Source: Conus ventricosus (taxonomy: Eukaryota; Mollusca; Gastropoda; Neogastropoda; Conidae). Taken from it: a DNA stretch of 64,000 bases. Position numbers and translations under genes: made by a program. Positions 38,673 through 51,500 of the stretch are shown piece after piece. Under the pieces are notes generated by a model. It saw only the letters and a program-made list of their open reading frames with translations. It searched no databases and was not told where the DNA came from. The DNA is taken from the NCBI GenBank assembly GCA_018398815.1, contig CM031595.1, positions 131,393,833 to 131,457,832 of the forward strand, in the 5' to 3' direction. Every line of letters begins with the position of its first letter. Positions within the stretch are counted from its first letter, which is position 1.

Positions 38673-39159
38673 TACTTAGACACAGTCTTATTAGAACAAG
38701 AGATGAAGCTCACTCCTGTGAAATCTACGCATGTTAATCCATAAAATGTTACGGTAAAGTTGTTGAAATAAGGCGTACTTTCTTTTTTCACTAACGATTC
38801 AGCGTGACGATGATTCTTTGCAGAAGTTGTTCGCATTTACAACTCAACATCTCCCGACAAGGAATGAATTGAATGAGTTCAATAAATTATAAACTTGGCA
38901 GTGGTACTCGGTTGGGGATGAGGGAGAGGAGGGATGACTATACATCTATATCATTTGAAAGTGTATAAGAAAATTAGAAAACATTGCAGACGAATCATAA
39001 CTTAAAATGACTGCCAGGCCTTTAATAGTCTCATCTGCCAAGTATCTTGAACTTGAACTTGTAGGTGTTAGAGGCCTTAAGAGGCCTGTTCACAATTCTA
39101 ATATATAACATTGAGATAAAACTCCGCATGCGTGGAAGGAAGAGAGTCACCTACTGAGA
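38673..39159. other. Unclassified sequence
   Basis: AT-rich; contains the short palindrome ggccttaagaggcc near 39072. Nothing else recognised. Confidence 0.5.
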
Positions 39160-39935
39160 CTATCTAGGTTGATAACATTCCGGATTGTATTTTGTCGGAA
39201 GTTCCTGCCAATGAGTGTCTAAACGTGATTTGAAGATGTTGGCTGTAGGGGCTGTTACTACGGGGTCAGGAAGACCATTCCAAATATCAATCACTCGAAG
39301 AGAAAAGTTGTTTCCCCTGATGTTCAGTCTGTGATGAACTTTGGATAGTTTCAAGGAGTGTCCTCTGCTGTCCCTGTTGGTAAATTGTTCAAACCGTGGT
39401 TTATCACTCTGGTAAATGCCATACATAAACTTGTACAAGTCTATCGTGTCACCCCTTTTCTTCTGTGCTCCAGGCTTGGAAGTTTGAGAGTAGAGAGACG
39501 CTCAGGGTATGGTTTATCTTTAAGAGATGCTAAAAGTTTAGTTGCTCTGCGCTGAACATCTTCTACATCCTGGCACAGTGTTTTGTGGTAGGGTTGCCAG
39601 ACAGAATGTCCGTACTCTAGTACTGGTCGTAGAAGAGACTTGTGCAGTTGTAGGAAAATGTCTTCAGTCAGGAAGTCAAAGGAGCGACGGATGATACCAA
39701 CAACTCTATTCGCTTTAGCAGTTGCCTTGGCCACATGTTCTCTGAAATTCAGTTTGTTAATGTAAACCCCAAGGTCCTTCTCAACTTCACTTTCAGATAG
39801 AGTTGTGGTACATGTCTCACCTTCGATGTTTGCTTCAGTCATGTGGTACACAGCATCAGACTTGTTCCCCAGTTTCAGGACATGGCTCATCTTGGTGCTC
39901 CTATCACCCGAGATCTCAACTGGGACAAGCAAATA
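39160..39935 (-). pseudogene. LINE reverse transcriptase C-terminal fragment, minus strand
   Basis: Two adjacent frames read SESEVEKDLGVYINKLNFRE, VVGIIRRSFDFLTEDIFLQL, HKSLLRPVLEYGHSVWQPYH then DLYKFMYGIYQSDKP and VIDIWNGLPDPVVTAPTANI up to a stop at 39160. This is the thumb and C-terminal region of a CR1/L2-like LINE. A one-base loss in an A/G run near 39440 splits the frame. The catalytic domain is missing, so the copy is 5' truncated. Confidence 0.8.
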
Positions 39936-40566
39936 TAAAAAGTTGGTAAGATTTGCAGCTTTTTATGGCGCTGTCAAAAGATTGGTGCAGGCCATTGAAA
40001 GGAGGTTGCCTACAAAAACAGTTGTTCAGCCATACTTGAGAATGTATGCGTAGCTGCCAACTCTCCCAAATTTTTCTGGAATTTCCCTAATTGAGAAATT
40101 ATTCCCAAGTTCCTGTATTTATCAAAAGAAAATCCAGAATTTCACATTTATTTACAAATGTGCAGTTAGGAGGTAATTAAAAGAAATAAGGATGACAAAG
40201 TACAGCAGAAAAAAGGCCAAATGATGTAATATGGATGTTGGCAGTTATATGAATGGAAAATACATTTTCTGCTTAAACGCTACATTTATCAACTGAAACG
40301 CAATGATAGAAATGTTTCCAGTCGAAAACTGAACTACCCCTTTTCACTTCACCATTCCATTCATCCCCTGGTTCCGGAATTTCGAGTCTGGGAGTTTGGC
40401 AGTTATGTTCATGTGCAGAATGGGACACCCACACCAGTGTAGCGTCAACATGATTGTGGCTATCTAAAGAGTTGTAAGACCACTTGTCAAGTGTCTCAGC
40501 AATGGTTGAGAAATTGGAGTGGCCTTACCTCCAGCTTCATAGAAAGGTGGCAAAGCTGGCAATGCT
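39936..40566 (+). pseudogene. Second LINE remnant (thumb region), plus strand, first part
   Basis: Around the MITE-like insert, the translations TVVQPYLRMYA and SAMVEKL...WPYLQLHRKVAKLAML follow the usual LVRPHLEYAS...LGWPSL..RR-KLAML order of CR1/L2-like reverse transcriptases. It is interrupted by the MITE-like insert (40051-40405) and by the I-clade LINE after 40566, and resumes at 46446. Confidence 0.6.
40051..40405. mobile_element. MITE-like insert with ~16-bp imperfect terminal inverted repeats
   Basis: Left tagctgccaactctccca, right end reverse complement taactgccaaactccca. About 355 bp, AT-rich, no frame. It splits a readable LINE remnant, which supports insertion. Confidence 0.6.
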
Positions 40567-41198
40567 TTTCAAACTGCTTCTAGGCCTGAGAGGTGAAGAT
40601 GCCGTCTGGCCTAAGCGTAACGTGGTAAGGAGTTGATGCCCCTGGTAGGGCTTCCCATGTCAGATAGGCTAAGGGTGAGGATCCTGACTAAGAGTAACCC
40701 GCCTTTCTCCTTTTCTTGTTTTCTGCCTCCCTTATTTGGCCCTTTTCTATCTTCGTCTCCCCTTCAAGTCTTCTTTTTCCACACTCCTTTTCTCTCTGTG
40801 GTCTCCTTAAGATCCGCCGCGTTTGCCGTGCGGTGCGACCTGTGTCGGAGGGGAATGAGATCCTGGTGATTGAGAGGGCCAGCGCTCTCAACACATCACT
40901 TTGGCTCGGACCTCTCCTAGACGGGGAGTACACTTTGGCCCGGGTGTACTAATCGGCTCCCTTCTTGGGGCTGGGTCAAGACAGACAGTTCCCCTGCTGG
41001 CCAAGTTAACCCCTGCAGTGCTCAGCTCTCTGTTCCGGGAGTTGAGCATGATCAGGGGGGATAGGGATGGTGGCTTCTGTTTGCGTATGTCTCTCCCGAA
41101 GCCTGGAAGGGGTCAAGACATTGGTTTCTTGGCCCTGGCCCCTTAGTTGGACTCCAAGGTGGGTGGGTAAGGGGGAGATGAAACATAATTAACTCAAT
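40567..41198 (+). other. 5' UTR and internal promoter region of the I-clade LINE
   Basis: Relatively GC-rich sequence between the target duplication and the ORF1 ATG, with no long frame. LINEs of this kind carry internal promoters here; no specific motif is identified. Confidence 0.5.
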
Positions 41199-42500
41199 AT
41201 GGCTTTTTCTAAAAACTTCCCCCCCAAAAAGAAGAGGAAGGCTGCATCCCTATTTCAGGGAATTTTGATTCAGATAGCGATTCCGATAGGGAGGTACGAC
41301 AGAGGACAGGATTCTGGGCTTCCTGGCTCGTGATGGAGGGGACGGAGCAGGAAAGACCCCTTTCAGCTCTGAGCCCTTTTGCATACAAAAGGGCTTTCAA
41401 GGTTTGGCAGGTGACCCTCGGTCTATCAAGAGGTTGAGGAACGGCTCGTTCCTCATTCAATGTAAATCGCAAAAAACAATCTGAACAGCTGTTGAGGGCA
41501 ACAAAATTAGTGGACAGGGAGATCAGGGCGACTCCCCATAAGCAGTTGAATTCGTCAAAAGGTGTGATTCGCTGCCGAGAATTAGCAGGTGTTTCAGAGG
41601 CAGAAATAAAAAACGGAGCTGACGTCCCAGGGTGTGACGGAGGTGCGCAGGGTGACAGTAAAGAAGGGTGCAGAAAGAGTGGCCACCAACACCCTCTTTC
41701 TGACCTTCTGCAACCCTGTGCTGCCTCCGGTCATCAAAGTAGGCTATCTGAATGTTCGTGTTCATCTGTATGTGCCGTCCCCGTTGAGGTGCTTTAGGTG
41801 CCAGAGGTTTGGCCATGTCAGGGACCGCTGTTCTGGGCAGGAGGTGTGTGGTATTTGCTGCAAGGCAACCCATGATGGGCCGTGTCATGATCCGGCACAT
41901 TGTGCTAACTGCGGTGGCGACCATCCCTCCTCTTCACGAAACTGTCCTCTTTGGATTCAAGAATCTGCTATACAACGTATCAAAAACGGAAAAGATCTCC
42001 TTTTTTGAAGCCCGGAAACAGGTTGTGGGCAGTCAGACGCCAACAGCTTCTTCCTATGCTTCGGCTGTAAAGAAAGTTCCCACAGTCCCAACTCGGTCAG
42101 TCTGCTGCCAGACTGATGAATTCATGTTTTCGAAGACATTGCAAGTAAGATCTGTCAGTTCTGGTGGTAGCAGGTCCACCACCTTGCAACCCAAAGTGAC
42201 TGCCCTGGTGGAGGCAAAAAATCCGCCACCCCTCAGACTGCCCAGCAGTCTACAACATCTGCTGCTGGGCAGATTAAAAAACCAGCAATTCCCCTCGAAC
42301 TCCTCTGTCCAGTGCCCGTGCGGGCAAGGGAGTTCCACCAGTGTGGAGATGGTGGAGATGAGGAAGAAGCCTCCACCGTTCTCCCAAATCCAGACCTCCT
42401 TCTTCACCTGTTGGCAAGTCTGCCAGCAGGTCTGAAGACCAACACAGTCCAGTACAAACCTCAAATAAATTTACACCTTTAGCACCAGACGTTGAAGAGG
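41199..42500 (+). pseudogene. LINE ORF1 (gag-like, zinc knuckles), frameshifted
   Basis: ATG at 41199 opens MAFSKNFPPKKKRKAASLF. After frame changes near 41260 and 41620 the central part reads TFCNPVLPPVIKVGYLNVRV, then PLRCFRCQRFGHVRDRC (CX2CX4HX4C), VCGICCKATHDGPC and CANCGGDHPSSSRNCP: three knuckle-like motifs in a row. This is the nucleic-acid-binding protein of the element. The 3' part (SYASAVKKVP..) also shifts frame. The ORF2 ATG follows at 42536. Confidence 0.8.
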
Positions 42501-42535
42501 AGATGACTGATCTCTCTCCTTTTCACCCTCTGCAC

Positions 42536-45500
42536 ATGGATAATACATTATTTCATTGGAATATCCGTGGACTAAATTCCAACTTTGAGGAGCTGCAGCT
42601 TTTGTGCCAATCTATTAAAACCTTCCATCGTGGCTCTTCAGGAAACTCAAATTCAAAGCCAGAAGACCTTTACTCTTTCTGGCTTTAATATTCTTTCAAA
42701 TCCTGCACAACCATCCACGTTGGGACGGTCGGGCGGTGTTGCCCTTCTCATACACAGAACTCTACTGTATAGTCCTGTCGCTCTGTCTACCTCCCTTCAA
42801 GCTGTTGCTGCGAGAGTCACTCTCCACAAGACTGTGACAATCTGTTCTCTTTATTTACCTCCTTCTGTCCCGGTTTGTCGTCAGGACCTTGTCAGTCTGA
42901 TAGAAGAACTTCCTCGACCTTTTTTGCTGTTGGGTGACTTTAACGGTCACAATCCTCTTTGGGGTAGTGTCCGTACGTCATCCAGAGGTCTGCTAATTGA
43001 GGATGTCCTTTCGGATTTGGATTTGTGTTGTCTGAACGACGGATCTGCAACTTACCTCCACTCTTCCACAGGTTCACTTTCGTGTTTAGATTTGTCGGTT
43101 TGTGACCCCTCGCTGGTCCTGGACTATGAGTGGTCTGTCCATGACGATCTGCACGGAAGTGACCATTTCCTGTCCTTCTACAACCTGTAATAACTGAACA
43201 CGTCTCTGTCTCTCAACATCTAAAATTATAAGAAAGCAAACTGGGATCTATTTGCAGCCACTATTTCTAAAGAATTCCAGGACACTGACTTTCTTCAGAG
43301 TCCGGACCCAGCAGAATCACTGACAAACACTATGATCAAGTGTGCTAAAGTTTGTATTCCAGTGTCTTCCGATAAACTTCAAATGCCAAAAACACCTGGT
43401 TTGATTCAGACTGCCAACAAATTTCCAAAGTTCGAAATGGGCTCAGCGTCAGGTATACCAACGACCTTCGGGTCCCAACGCTCGAGCCCATCAAAAACTC
43501 CGTGCCAAATCGAGACACACTTTTAAAATCAGTAAACGTCGGTCCTGGAGAAGCTTCTGCTCCAGGCTGACATCGAAAACTTCCAAGAAAAAAGTGTGGA
43601 ACATCATTAAGAAAATCAAAGGGAAGAACACCTGTCCCACTGTGAACCATCTCAAGTTTTCTGACTCTTTAATAACAGACAAAAAAGCAGTTGCTAATCT
43701 GCTGGCTTCAACATTGAAAAGAATTCTCCTCTTCTAACAAATCAGCCACTTTTGTCAAAAACAAAGCCCTAAAAGAAAAATCACCCTGCAACTTTTCGTC
43801 CGACAACATGGAAGACTACAATCTTCCTTTCACGTTAAACGAGCTGAAATCTGCCTTACTTTCTTGCAGCGATTCTTCTCCAGGTATGGATGAAATTCAT
43901 TATCAACTGTTGAAAACATCTTCCGCAAGAAGGTCTGAACATACTGCTACAGGTATACAACCATGTGTGGACTACAGGTTTCTTTCCACCCTCTTGGCGG
44001 AAAGCCCTTATTATTCCCATCCCCAAACCTGGAAAAGATCTTTCTAACCATCAAACTACCGTCCCATAGCTTTGACCAGCTGTGTCTGCAAATTGATGGA
44101 GAAAATGGTCAACGCTAGGCTCATGTGGAAACTCGAAACCGATGGCCTTTTGGCGAAAAGAACAGTGTGGTTTCCGCAAACATAGGACTACAGTTGACCA
44201 TTTGATTCGTCTGGAATCTACACTTCGGAATGCCTTTCTGAACAAACAGCATGCAGTGGCAATTTTCTTCGACTTGGAGAAGGCCTACGATACCACTGGA
44301 AGTCGGGGATACTTCATGATCTCCACGATCTGGGTTTTCGAGGTCATCTTTCGCTTTTATTCAAATTTTTTTTGGCAGAACGACAGTTTCAGGTCCGGGT
44401 TGGCACCACTCTCTCTGATGTCCACGAGCAGGAGTTGGGTGTTCCACAGGGGAGCATACTGTCTCCTGCCTCTTTAGTATTAAAATCAACAACATTGTTC
44501 AATCAGTTCAGCAGGGTTCAGACTGCTCATTGTTTGTGGATGATTTTGCTGTCTACGCAACTGGAAGCCTGTACCGAGTGTCCAGCGCAGGCTCCAGCTT
44601 TGCGTAGATAAAATCCATCGGTGGGCAGATGAAAACGGTTTCACCTTTTCTCCAACAAAGACGCAGTGTATTCACTTCCATAATTTCCGTCAGTTTTTTT
44701 CCAGATCCTGAACTTCAAGTAGGGAAATCTCCTATTCCAGCTGTTAAAGAGGCCATAATTTCTGGGAGTCATTTTTGACCAAAAACTTAACTTTCTCAGC
44801 CATATTAAAAACTCAAAACTGCTTGCCAGAAAGCACTGAATATTCTGCGGGTCGTAGCGCACACCGACTGGGGCACTGATAAGAAAACTTTGTTGCACCT
44901 CTACAGAGCCTGGTCCGTTCCAAACTGGACTACGGTTGTGCTGTCTACGGCTCCGCAAGATCTTCTTACCTCAAACTCTTGGACCCTATCCACCATCAAG
45001 GGCTTCATCTCTGTCTTGGAGCGTTCCGCACCACCCTGTCTACAGCCTGTACGCAGAGGCGGGTGAACCTTCACTGTCCATCCGCAGGCTGAAACTGTCT
45101 TTGAATTTATTACATCAGACTGTTCTCGGAACCAGAAAACCTGCCTATGACTGTGTCTTTGACCCTCCGTTCCAAAGTAAGTTTGAAAACAACCCTAAAT
45201 GTATTCCGCCGTTTGGTCTTCGTATGCAGCCTCACGTGCGGAATGCAGGTCTAGACCTAGGTGTAGTATCTGATTTTTCCAAGTTTCCGGATCAACCACC
45301 GTGGACCTTCTTCACACCAGAGATTCGTTTTGATCTTGCAGCTTTTCGCAAGAGTCTACCAGCTCTCTGGCGTACAAGGCATTGTATGCTGAGCTCTGTT
45401 TGAAATTCCCATCCTGTCAAAAAGTTTTTACTGACGGTTCCAAGTCTGAAGATGGAGTGACCTGTGCAGCCTATTGCCCTGGGGCTCCTTCTCAGATACT

Positions 45501-46227
45501 GTTGGAACATATTCATTCAGATGCTTCTGTCTATTCTGCTGAACTTACTGCTCTGGTTTTGGCTTTGAAGATAATCTCACATTCTTCAAAGAGGGACTTT
45601 CTGGTTCTGTCGGATTCGCTGTCAGCTTTGGAGGCCATAGCTGGCCGCAACCTTCAGCATCCAGAACTTTTTTTTTTTTTTTAACTTTTTAGTACGTTGA
45701 AGGCGGACGGTTACAACATTACTCTTGCTTGGGTTCCTGGTCATGTTGGCATCGGCGGGAACGAAATGGTTGATCGTTTAGCCAAGAACGCCACAAGAGA
45801 GAAACTGTCCAACACTTATATCCCTGCTCAGATGTGAAACCCAAAATTAACGATTATGTGAGAGACCTCTGGCAGGAGGATTGGAACACACAGACGAATA
45901 ACAAACTCTTTCAGATCCGTCCAAACCTTAAGGACTTACTCCCATCTACGTCGGGAGGTCGTAAAGAAGAAACGGTTCTGTGCCGGCTGCACACCGGCCA
46001 TTCGTTATTTTACCCATTCTTACCTTTTAAAGAGTGAAGAAGCTCCGTGGTGTATTCCATGTCATGCACCACTCACAATGAAACATGTTCTTTTAGAGTG
46101 TTGGGACTTGCACGATGTGAGACACAAACATTTTACAGCGGAGTCCATGAAGATCCTGTTCAGGGATGTCCCACCTGATGTGATCCTTGAGTTTTTGAGA
46201 GAGATTAACATTTTTCATCTGATTTAA
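42536..46227 (+). pseudogene. LINE ORF2: endonuclease, reverse transcriptase, RNase H
   Basis: Starts MDNTLFHWNIRGLNSNFEE. Endonuclease: IVALQETQIQ, LLLGDFNGHNPLWG and HGSDHFLSF carry the expected catalytic Glu, Asp/Asn and His (to 43190). Reverse transcriptase: PFTLNELKSAL, EQCGFRKHRTTVDHL, FFDLEKAYDTT, GVPQGSILSP and FVDDFAVYAT (about 43810-44580). RNase H: FTDGSKSEDG, SAELTAL, LSDSLSAL and WVPGHVGIGGNEMVDRLAK (about 45420-45790), all catalytic acids present. C-terminal CIPCHAPLTMKHVLLEC is CX2CX7HX4C. Breaks include a one-base loss at 44296, a T-run at 45668-45683 and several others. Stop TAA at 46225-46227. Confidence 0.85.
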
Positions 46228-46445
46228 GATTTTACGGAAGAAAGATTTTTAATGCAATTTCTGGTGCGTTTGTAGACGATGTCATTTAATGAGATGTGTG
46301 AAAGGTGGTTTTTTTTTTGGTTTTTTTTAGTTTTTTTTTTATGACTGGTGGGTTGATTTTGACGTGGTGACAGCCCTGATGTGGCCCTTTGCGGTCGGCT
46401 GGGCTATAAGCAACATTATCTTATCTTATCTAAGCTGGCAATGCT

Positions 46446-46690
46446 GCACGAGAGAATTAAGCACAAGGCAGCTGTGAGCAAGTGTAAAATCACCATTGCT
46501 CCAGCTCGGCAGCCCAGAAGCCATCCCCATCAGCGGTGTCAGATCCAGTGCCAAACATGTAAGAGTAATTTCTTCCCACAACTATCGTTGACTTGAACAA
46601 GCTGCCAGAAATAGCTCTGTTAGCTTGTCAGCCGTGACTCTTCACATCAAGAGTGCCCAGATTTAAAGGCAGCAAGTTGGAAAGTAGCAG
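46446..46690 (+). pseudogene. Second LINE remnant, resumed after the I-clade insert
   Basis: ERIKHKAAVSKCKITIAPAR and SHPHQRCQIQCQTC continue the thumb/C-terminal region broken at 40566, followed by fragments like LNKLPEIALLACQ and a final FKGSKL in other frames. Joining 40566 to 46446 restores one continuous, decayed reading frame. Confidence 0.6.
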
Positions 46691-46766
46691 CTTTCTGATA
46701 AACCCACATATAGTAGGCTGAAGTTTTAGAATTCTCACCTTGTTAGGTCTTTTTCTTTCCTGTTGA

Positions 46767-47460
46767 GCATGCAGTGGCAATTTTCTTTGATTTGGAGAAG
46801 GCCTACGATACCACCTGGAAGTCGGGGATACTTCATGATCTCCACGATCTGGGTTTTCGAGGTCATCTTCCGCTTTTTATTCAAAATTTTTTGGCAGAAC
46901 GACAGTTTCAGGTCCGGGTTGGCACCACTCTCTCTGATGTCCACGAGCAGAGAGAAACTGTCCAACATTTATATCCCCTGTTCAGATGTGAAACCCAAAG
47001 TTAACGATTATGTGAGAGACCTCTGGCAGGAGGATTGGAACACACAGACGAGTAACAAACTCTTTCAGATCCGTCCAAACCTTAAGGACTTCCTCCCATC
47101 CACGTCGGGAGGTCGTAAAGAGGAAACGGTTCTGTGCCGGCTGCACACCGGCCATTCGTATTTTACCCATGCTTACCTTTTAAAGAGTGAAGAAGCTCCG
47201 TGGTGCATTCCATGTCATGCGCCACTCACAATGAAACATGTTCTTTTAGAGTGTTGGGACTTGCACGATGTGAGACACAAACATTTTACAGCGGAGTCCA
47301 TGAAGATCCTGTTCAGGGATGTCCCGCCTGATGTGATCCTTGAGTTTTTGAGAGAGATTAATATTTTTCATCTGGTTTAAGATTTTACGGAAGAAAGATT
47401 TTTAACAAAGTTTCTGGTGCGTTTGTAGACGATGTCATTTAATGAGATGTATGAAAGTGG

Positions 47461-47491
<31 letters not shown>

Positions 47492-47580
47492 TATGACTGA
47501 TGAGTTGATTTTAACGTGGTGACAGCCCTGATATGGCCCTTTGCGGTCGGCTGGGCTATAAGCAACATTATCTTATCTTA
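46767..47580 (+). mobile_element. 5'-truncated, internally deleted copy of the I-clade LINE
   Basis: Begins inside the reverse transcriptase (gcatgcagtggcaattttc, same as 44249 in the full copy), runs to ccacgagcag, then jumps to agagaaactgtcc: the bases corresponding to about 44432-45795 are missing. The rest continues through the CCHC motif to the TATCT tail. TCTTTCCTGTTGA flanks it on both sides (46754-46766 and 47581-47593). Very similar to the full copy, so recent. Confidence 0.85.
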
Positions 47581-47593
47581 TCTTTCCTGTTGA

Positions 47594-48006
47594 TTTATAT
47601 AGACAAATGGCAGAGTAATCAGTATGTTGATTATGGCCATCAGATGGATGAAGATGGACGATGAAGAATGTGCAGTGCACCCTCAGTGATTATCATCATC
47701 AAAAAAAAGGACATACTTGAACAGGCAAAGACTGTTTAGTCAAACCAGTCATATGATACCTGATATGCCTGCAGAGACTAAGGTTAGTGAATCCTATTTT
47801 AAAAAAACAAAACTTTCCATTTTTTTCACGCGTTGTTGGTAATACCTGAACTGGGTAAAACATCTGCATTGGTTTGGTGTGCATTAAATCCCTTTAGACT
47901 GTGTACATGAATACTCATGTTGAATCCTGCCCACCTTTCTTGCTACCCTTTCCGCAGGCAAATATATTAAAAGCTGGGACTTGTAATATCTATTCTTTCT
48001 GAACAG
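47594..48006. other. Sequence upstream of the 48007 exon
   Basis: AT-rich, ending in a normal acceptor (ctttctgaacag). Nothing else recognised. Confidence 0.5.
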
Positions 48007-48195
48007 ACAGGTGAAGGACTGAAGATGGAGCTGCAGAAGCTTAGAGAGGCCAGTGAGAAGATTGCGGCTTTCTTCACACAGCAGCTGGATGACCAGGGCC
48101 GGCTTAAAAATGAGGAGGTGGCAAAAGACATGGGTGCTGTTTACAAACTCCCACAACTTCTACTCCTCACTGGAAATGGTCGTCTGGCACATAAG
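48007..48195 (+). CDS. Exon of the unrecognised gene
   Basis: 63 codons, acceptor gaacag, donor GTGAGA, phase 0 on both sides. The base composition (GC-richer) differs from the flanks. Contains the possible start ATG at 48025. Confidence 0.75.
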
Positions 48196-48464
48196 GTGAG
48201 AGAATGGAAGGGGATTGGGACTTGCAGATAGTATCCTCACACTAGCCACAGGCAGGTGCACACATACATAAACACACAAATACATGTACACAAAACATAC
48301 AGCTTATAGGATAGTACAAGCATTACAAAACTGATGAGTTAAAAAAAAAAGAACTGGTTCCTGAAATGTGTTTTCTGTAACAAAAAGGAACACGCGCACA
48401 CATACACATGCTCTCACGCGCACACACACATGTACGCACACACATGCACGCACACACACACACA

Positions 48465-48518
<54 letters not shown>

Positions 48519-51500
48519 CATTCTTTTATGTGAAAAATTTATGAATTAATGTTTGCCCAGCTCTTTGAAGCCCTTTGAAGGGAACTTTTTTTTCTTTGTT
48601 TTTTTTTTTTGCTTCTACCTTTACATAGCAATTCTTTTTCTGCTCAGTCCATTACCAAGAATATATCTTGGACTTTTATGTATTGCATAGTACTGTTTAT
48701 ACACCTTTACTTAGGTAAGCCATACAGGCTTGCAAAAGTAATTGTACTTGGTTCCAAAAGAAAGCGCAAATCAGCAAGAGGGGACACCACTCTATAATAA
48801 TGTAGAAAAATTTTTTTGTTTGTTTTGTGTGTTTGTTTTTTTGAATTCAGTTTTTGTTTTATTTCACTAGTCGTAGTGGTAGTCTTATTTTACGTCATTT
48901 CACAAAATCATGTGATACCAGATGTAATTATTGCATGCTGTACGCTTTTTCTTTACACATTCTATTCTTTCCGTGCATGATTATTTATAATGATGGTGAT
49001 GAAGATGATTGCATTTTCATCTCTGTCAGCATTATTTTTCTTACTGTTATTCATTTCACTGCCATTAACTTTACTACTGTTGTTTTTAATATTATTTTTC
49101 ATTATATTTATAGTTACCATTATTTATTCATGACAGGTTGTCATGTTTTAAACATTCAAAATACACACACATACACAAATATATATGTGTGCATTTACAC
49201 ATTAACGACATGCATGCACGCGCAATGCACACGCATAGACGCAGACACATACATACATGCATGCACGCATACACAACATGCATGCGAACACACATGTGCA
49301 TACAAATCGCACACACATGCACAAACACACAGAACTGTAGTCTTACTGCATACGATAGATAGGTATTCAAGTCTGATCAGTGTGTTAGGCTCATGCGTAG
49401 GCAGGAGTCCTAAGTTTCATTCATTGTATAACTTGTCTAAAATTCATTTCACCTTGGTTCATCCATCCAGCCGCAAACATCTGCGCGCTGTGGTCTTGTG
49501 CTTAGTAGATGTGGTGTCGCATCTATGGGATAGTCCGCCACGGTGACAACAACGCCTTGAGGTAACTAAAAGTGAAGCTGTTGATTACTCAAGTCTGCTC
49601 CCCTCAGTCGCCTGTTAGACTGCGTGTTGTCAGGAGATTTATTTTATTTATTAAATTTCATAGATGCAATTCTGCGTATCTAATCAATGAAAAGAAAGTG
49701 TTGCAATAGTAGTTGAAAATTCCTAGTTTAGTTTGTTTTTCTCTTTTTTTTTTGCAGTGGTAACATTATTTGGAGGCTCCTGCACAGTATTTGCGCAACA
49801 TGTGATATAGATGCCCGAAAGAAATGTGCTGAAGTTGAAGGTTCAGTACTCTTTAAACTGAAAACAACAACAAACAAGCAAAAAACTTTTCATGAGACAA
49901 GAATTAAGTAGTTAACTTGGTATTTTAATAATAATCATCAGTGCAAAACATGTGCACATAAAAGTATGTACACATACACATATGAAAGTGTGCCTGTGCA
50001 TTTTAATCTGTGGAGAATGTGTATGCACAGATGAGCAGGCTTAAAATTGCTTCACAGTGGATATTGAACGAGAGTGAAAATTGTTCTCTCTCAGGTATAC
50101 AATGGCTTGTAAAGTGCATTTTGTCTGTATGTCCGAGCGTGTTTTGTGCATCTTTGCAGATTCATTGATAAGTGTGGAAATTCAGTTTTCATACAATTGA
50201 TTTTCTCCATAGCTGGCATGATAACTCATTAGCCTATATCAAGAGGGAATAACTTGTTTGCCAGTTGATCACATTTTAATGCAACCGTATGGTAAAAACA
50301 AAGTGATGTTAGGATTCTAAGAGTTGCTCATGCCATTACCGTTGGCATTTATGTAGATTAAATGTGCCATGTGCTCGGTCAACTGAATTAGCTTAGCTGG
50401 AAGATCATCAGACTGGAAGGTCTAAAGGTCCTCGTTTTGATCCTATGTTAAAACATTTTCCTTTTCCTTCAGTTGATCGGATGATTATAGGAACTCTGAA
50501 ACAAGTCTATGACCATTTTGAGAAAACAAAGGTTGGAGGGAACACTTTGTTTTTAGAATCAAGTCCCCTTGCATGTTTCATGGTCAGTATACAAAATCTG
50601 ATACAGTCGGATAATTATACCAGCTCTAAAACAGAGGGAAAAAGAAACGCCCGAAGGTGCTGGGAGGACCCAGAGAAGCACTGTCTTCGCCCGCCTTTAG
50701 AGCAGTCCTGTACCACCTTGGAGGCCTGCGCTGTGTTGACGATGGGTACAGGCACGCACAGGACACTCCATTAAGATATCAAGGGACATAACTGCTCCTG
50801 AACAGAGGTAAATCGGACTACAGGATGCAGCTCATAACAGCCTTAAAGTACCATCCCCATGGGTGTACCAGCCCGTATTTCATGACTGCAGAGCCCACCG
50901 GCGAAAAACACCACCCTCCAGCTGCCGAGCACACCCCACAGACCCAACCACCCCTGCCCACGGACAGATGAAGACAGTGCCACTCCAGACACAGCCAAGC
51001 TTTCACCATAGTCTTATGTGCCTCAAGAGAGAATCCAAAGTTGTAGTCTTTCCACTGTCAACAGGACTTTCCCTGTGGTCAGTGGGTCTTTCCTCACCGT
51101 CACTGGACCTTTCTCCAGGGTCAGCCTATGTTAAGGCTCTAAAACAAGAGTTCTTCAGCAGGAAACACATTGCTCTACATACATTTAGAATTGAAGAAGT
51201 CTGCATGGTTTATTACTTTCATTTTTCTGTTTGGAAAAGCATAAAGCATCAAAATTCAAAATTTTGAATTTTGTTGGATGTCATTTTTTATGCTGGACTT
51301 GAGCAATTTGGCTAAAGAAAATGAAATGACAATCATTCATCAGGGTTTGGTTCTGTTCCCTAAATTTGCTGTAGTCATATTGAAAATGGAACAGAAGTCT
51401 AGAGGAGGAAACCAGACTTTAAAGAATGTGAAGCCTGTTCACTGCTTGGGGTGATTGACCTGCTAAAAATACACTGTTGTAGACAGTTAAACCTTCCAAA

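Larger units (their letters stand above)
40567..46431 (+). mobile_element. Full-length I-clade non-LTR retrotransposon with RNase H
   Basis: 5.87 kb between two copies of AAGCTGGCAATGCT (40553-40566 and 46432-46445). A ~630-bp 5' UTR is followed by ORF1 with zinc knuckles and ORF2 with APE-type endonuclease, reverse transcriptase, RNase H and a C-terminal CCHC motif; the 3' end is a short TATCT tandem tail. RNase H after the reverse transcriptase is typical of the I group. Many frameshifts make this copy inactive as assembled. It lies inside an older LINE remnant. Confidence 0.9.

Noticed and set aside
48854..49546. 230-codon plus-strand frame in the intron
   Set aside because: Starts in T-rich sequence, passes through CA/CATG repeats, has no domain and no splice support.
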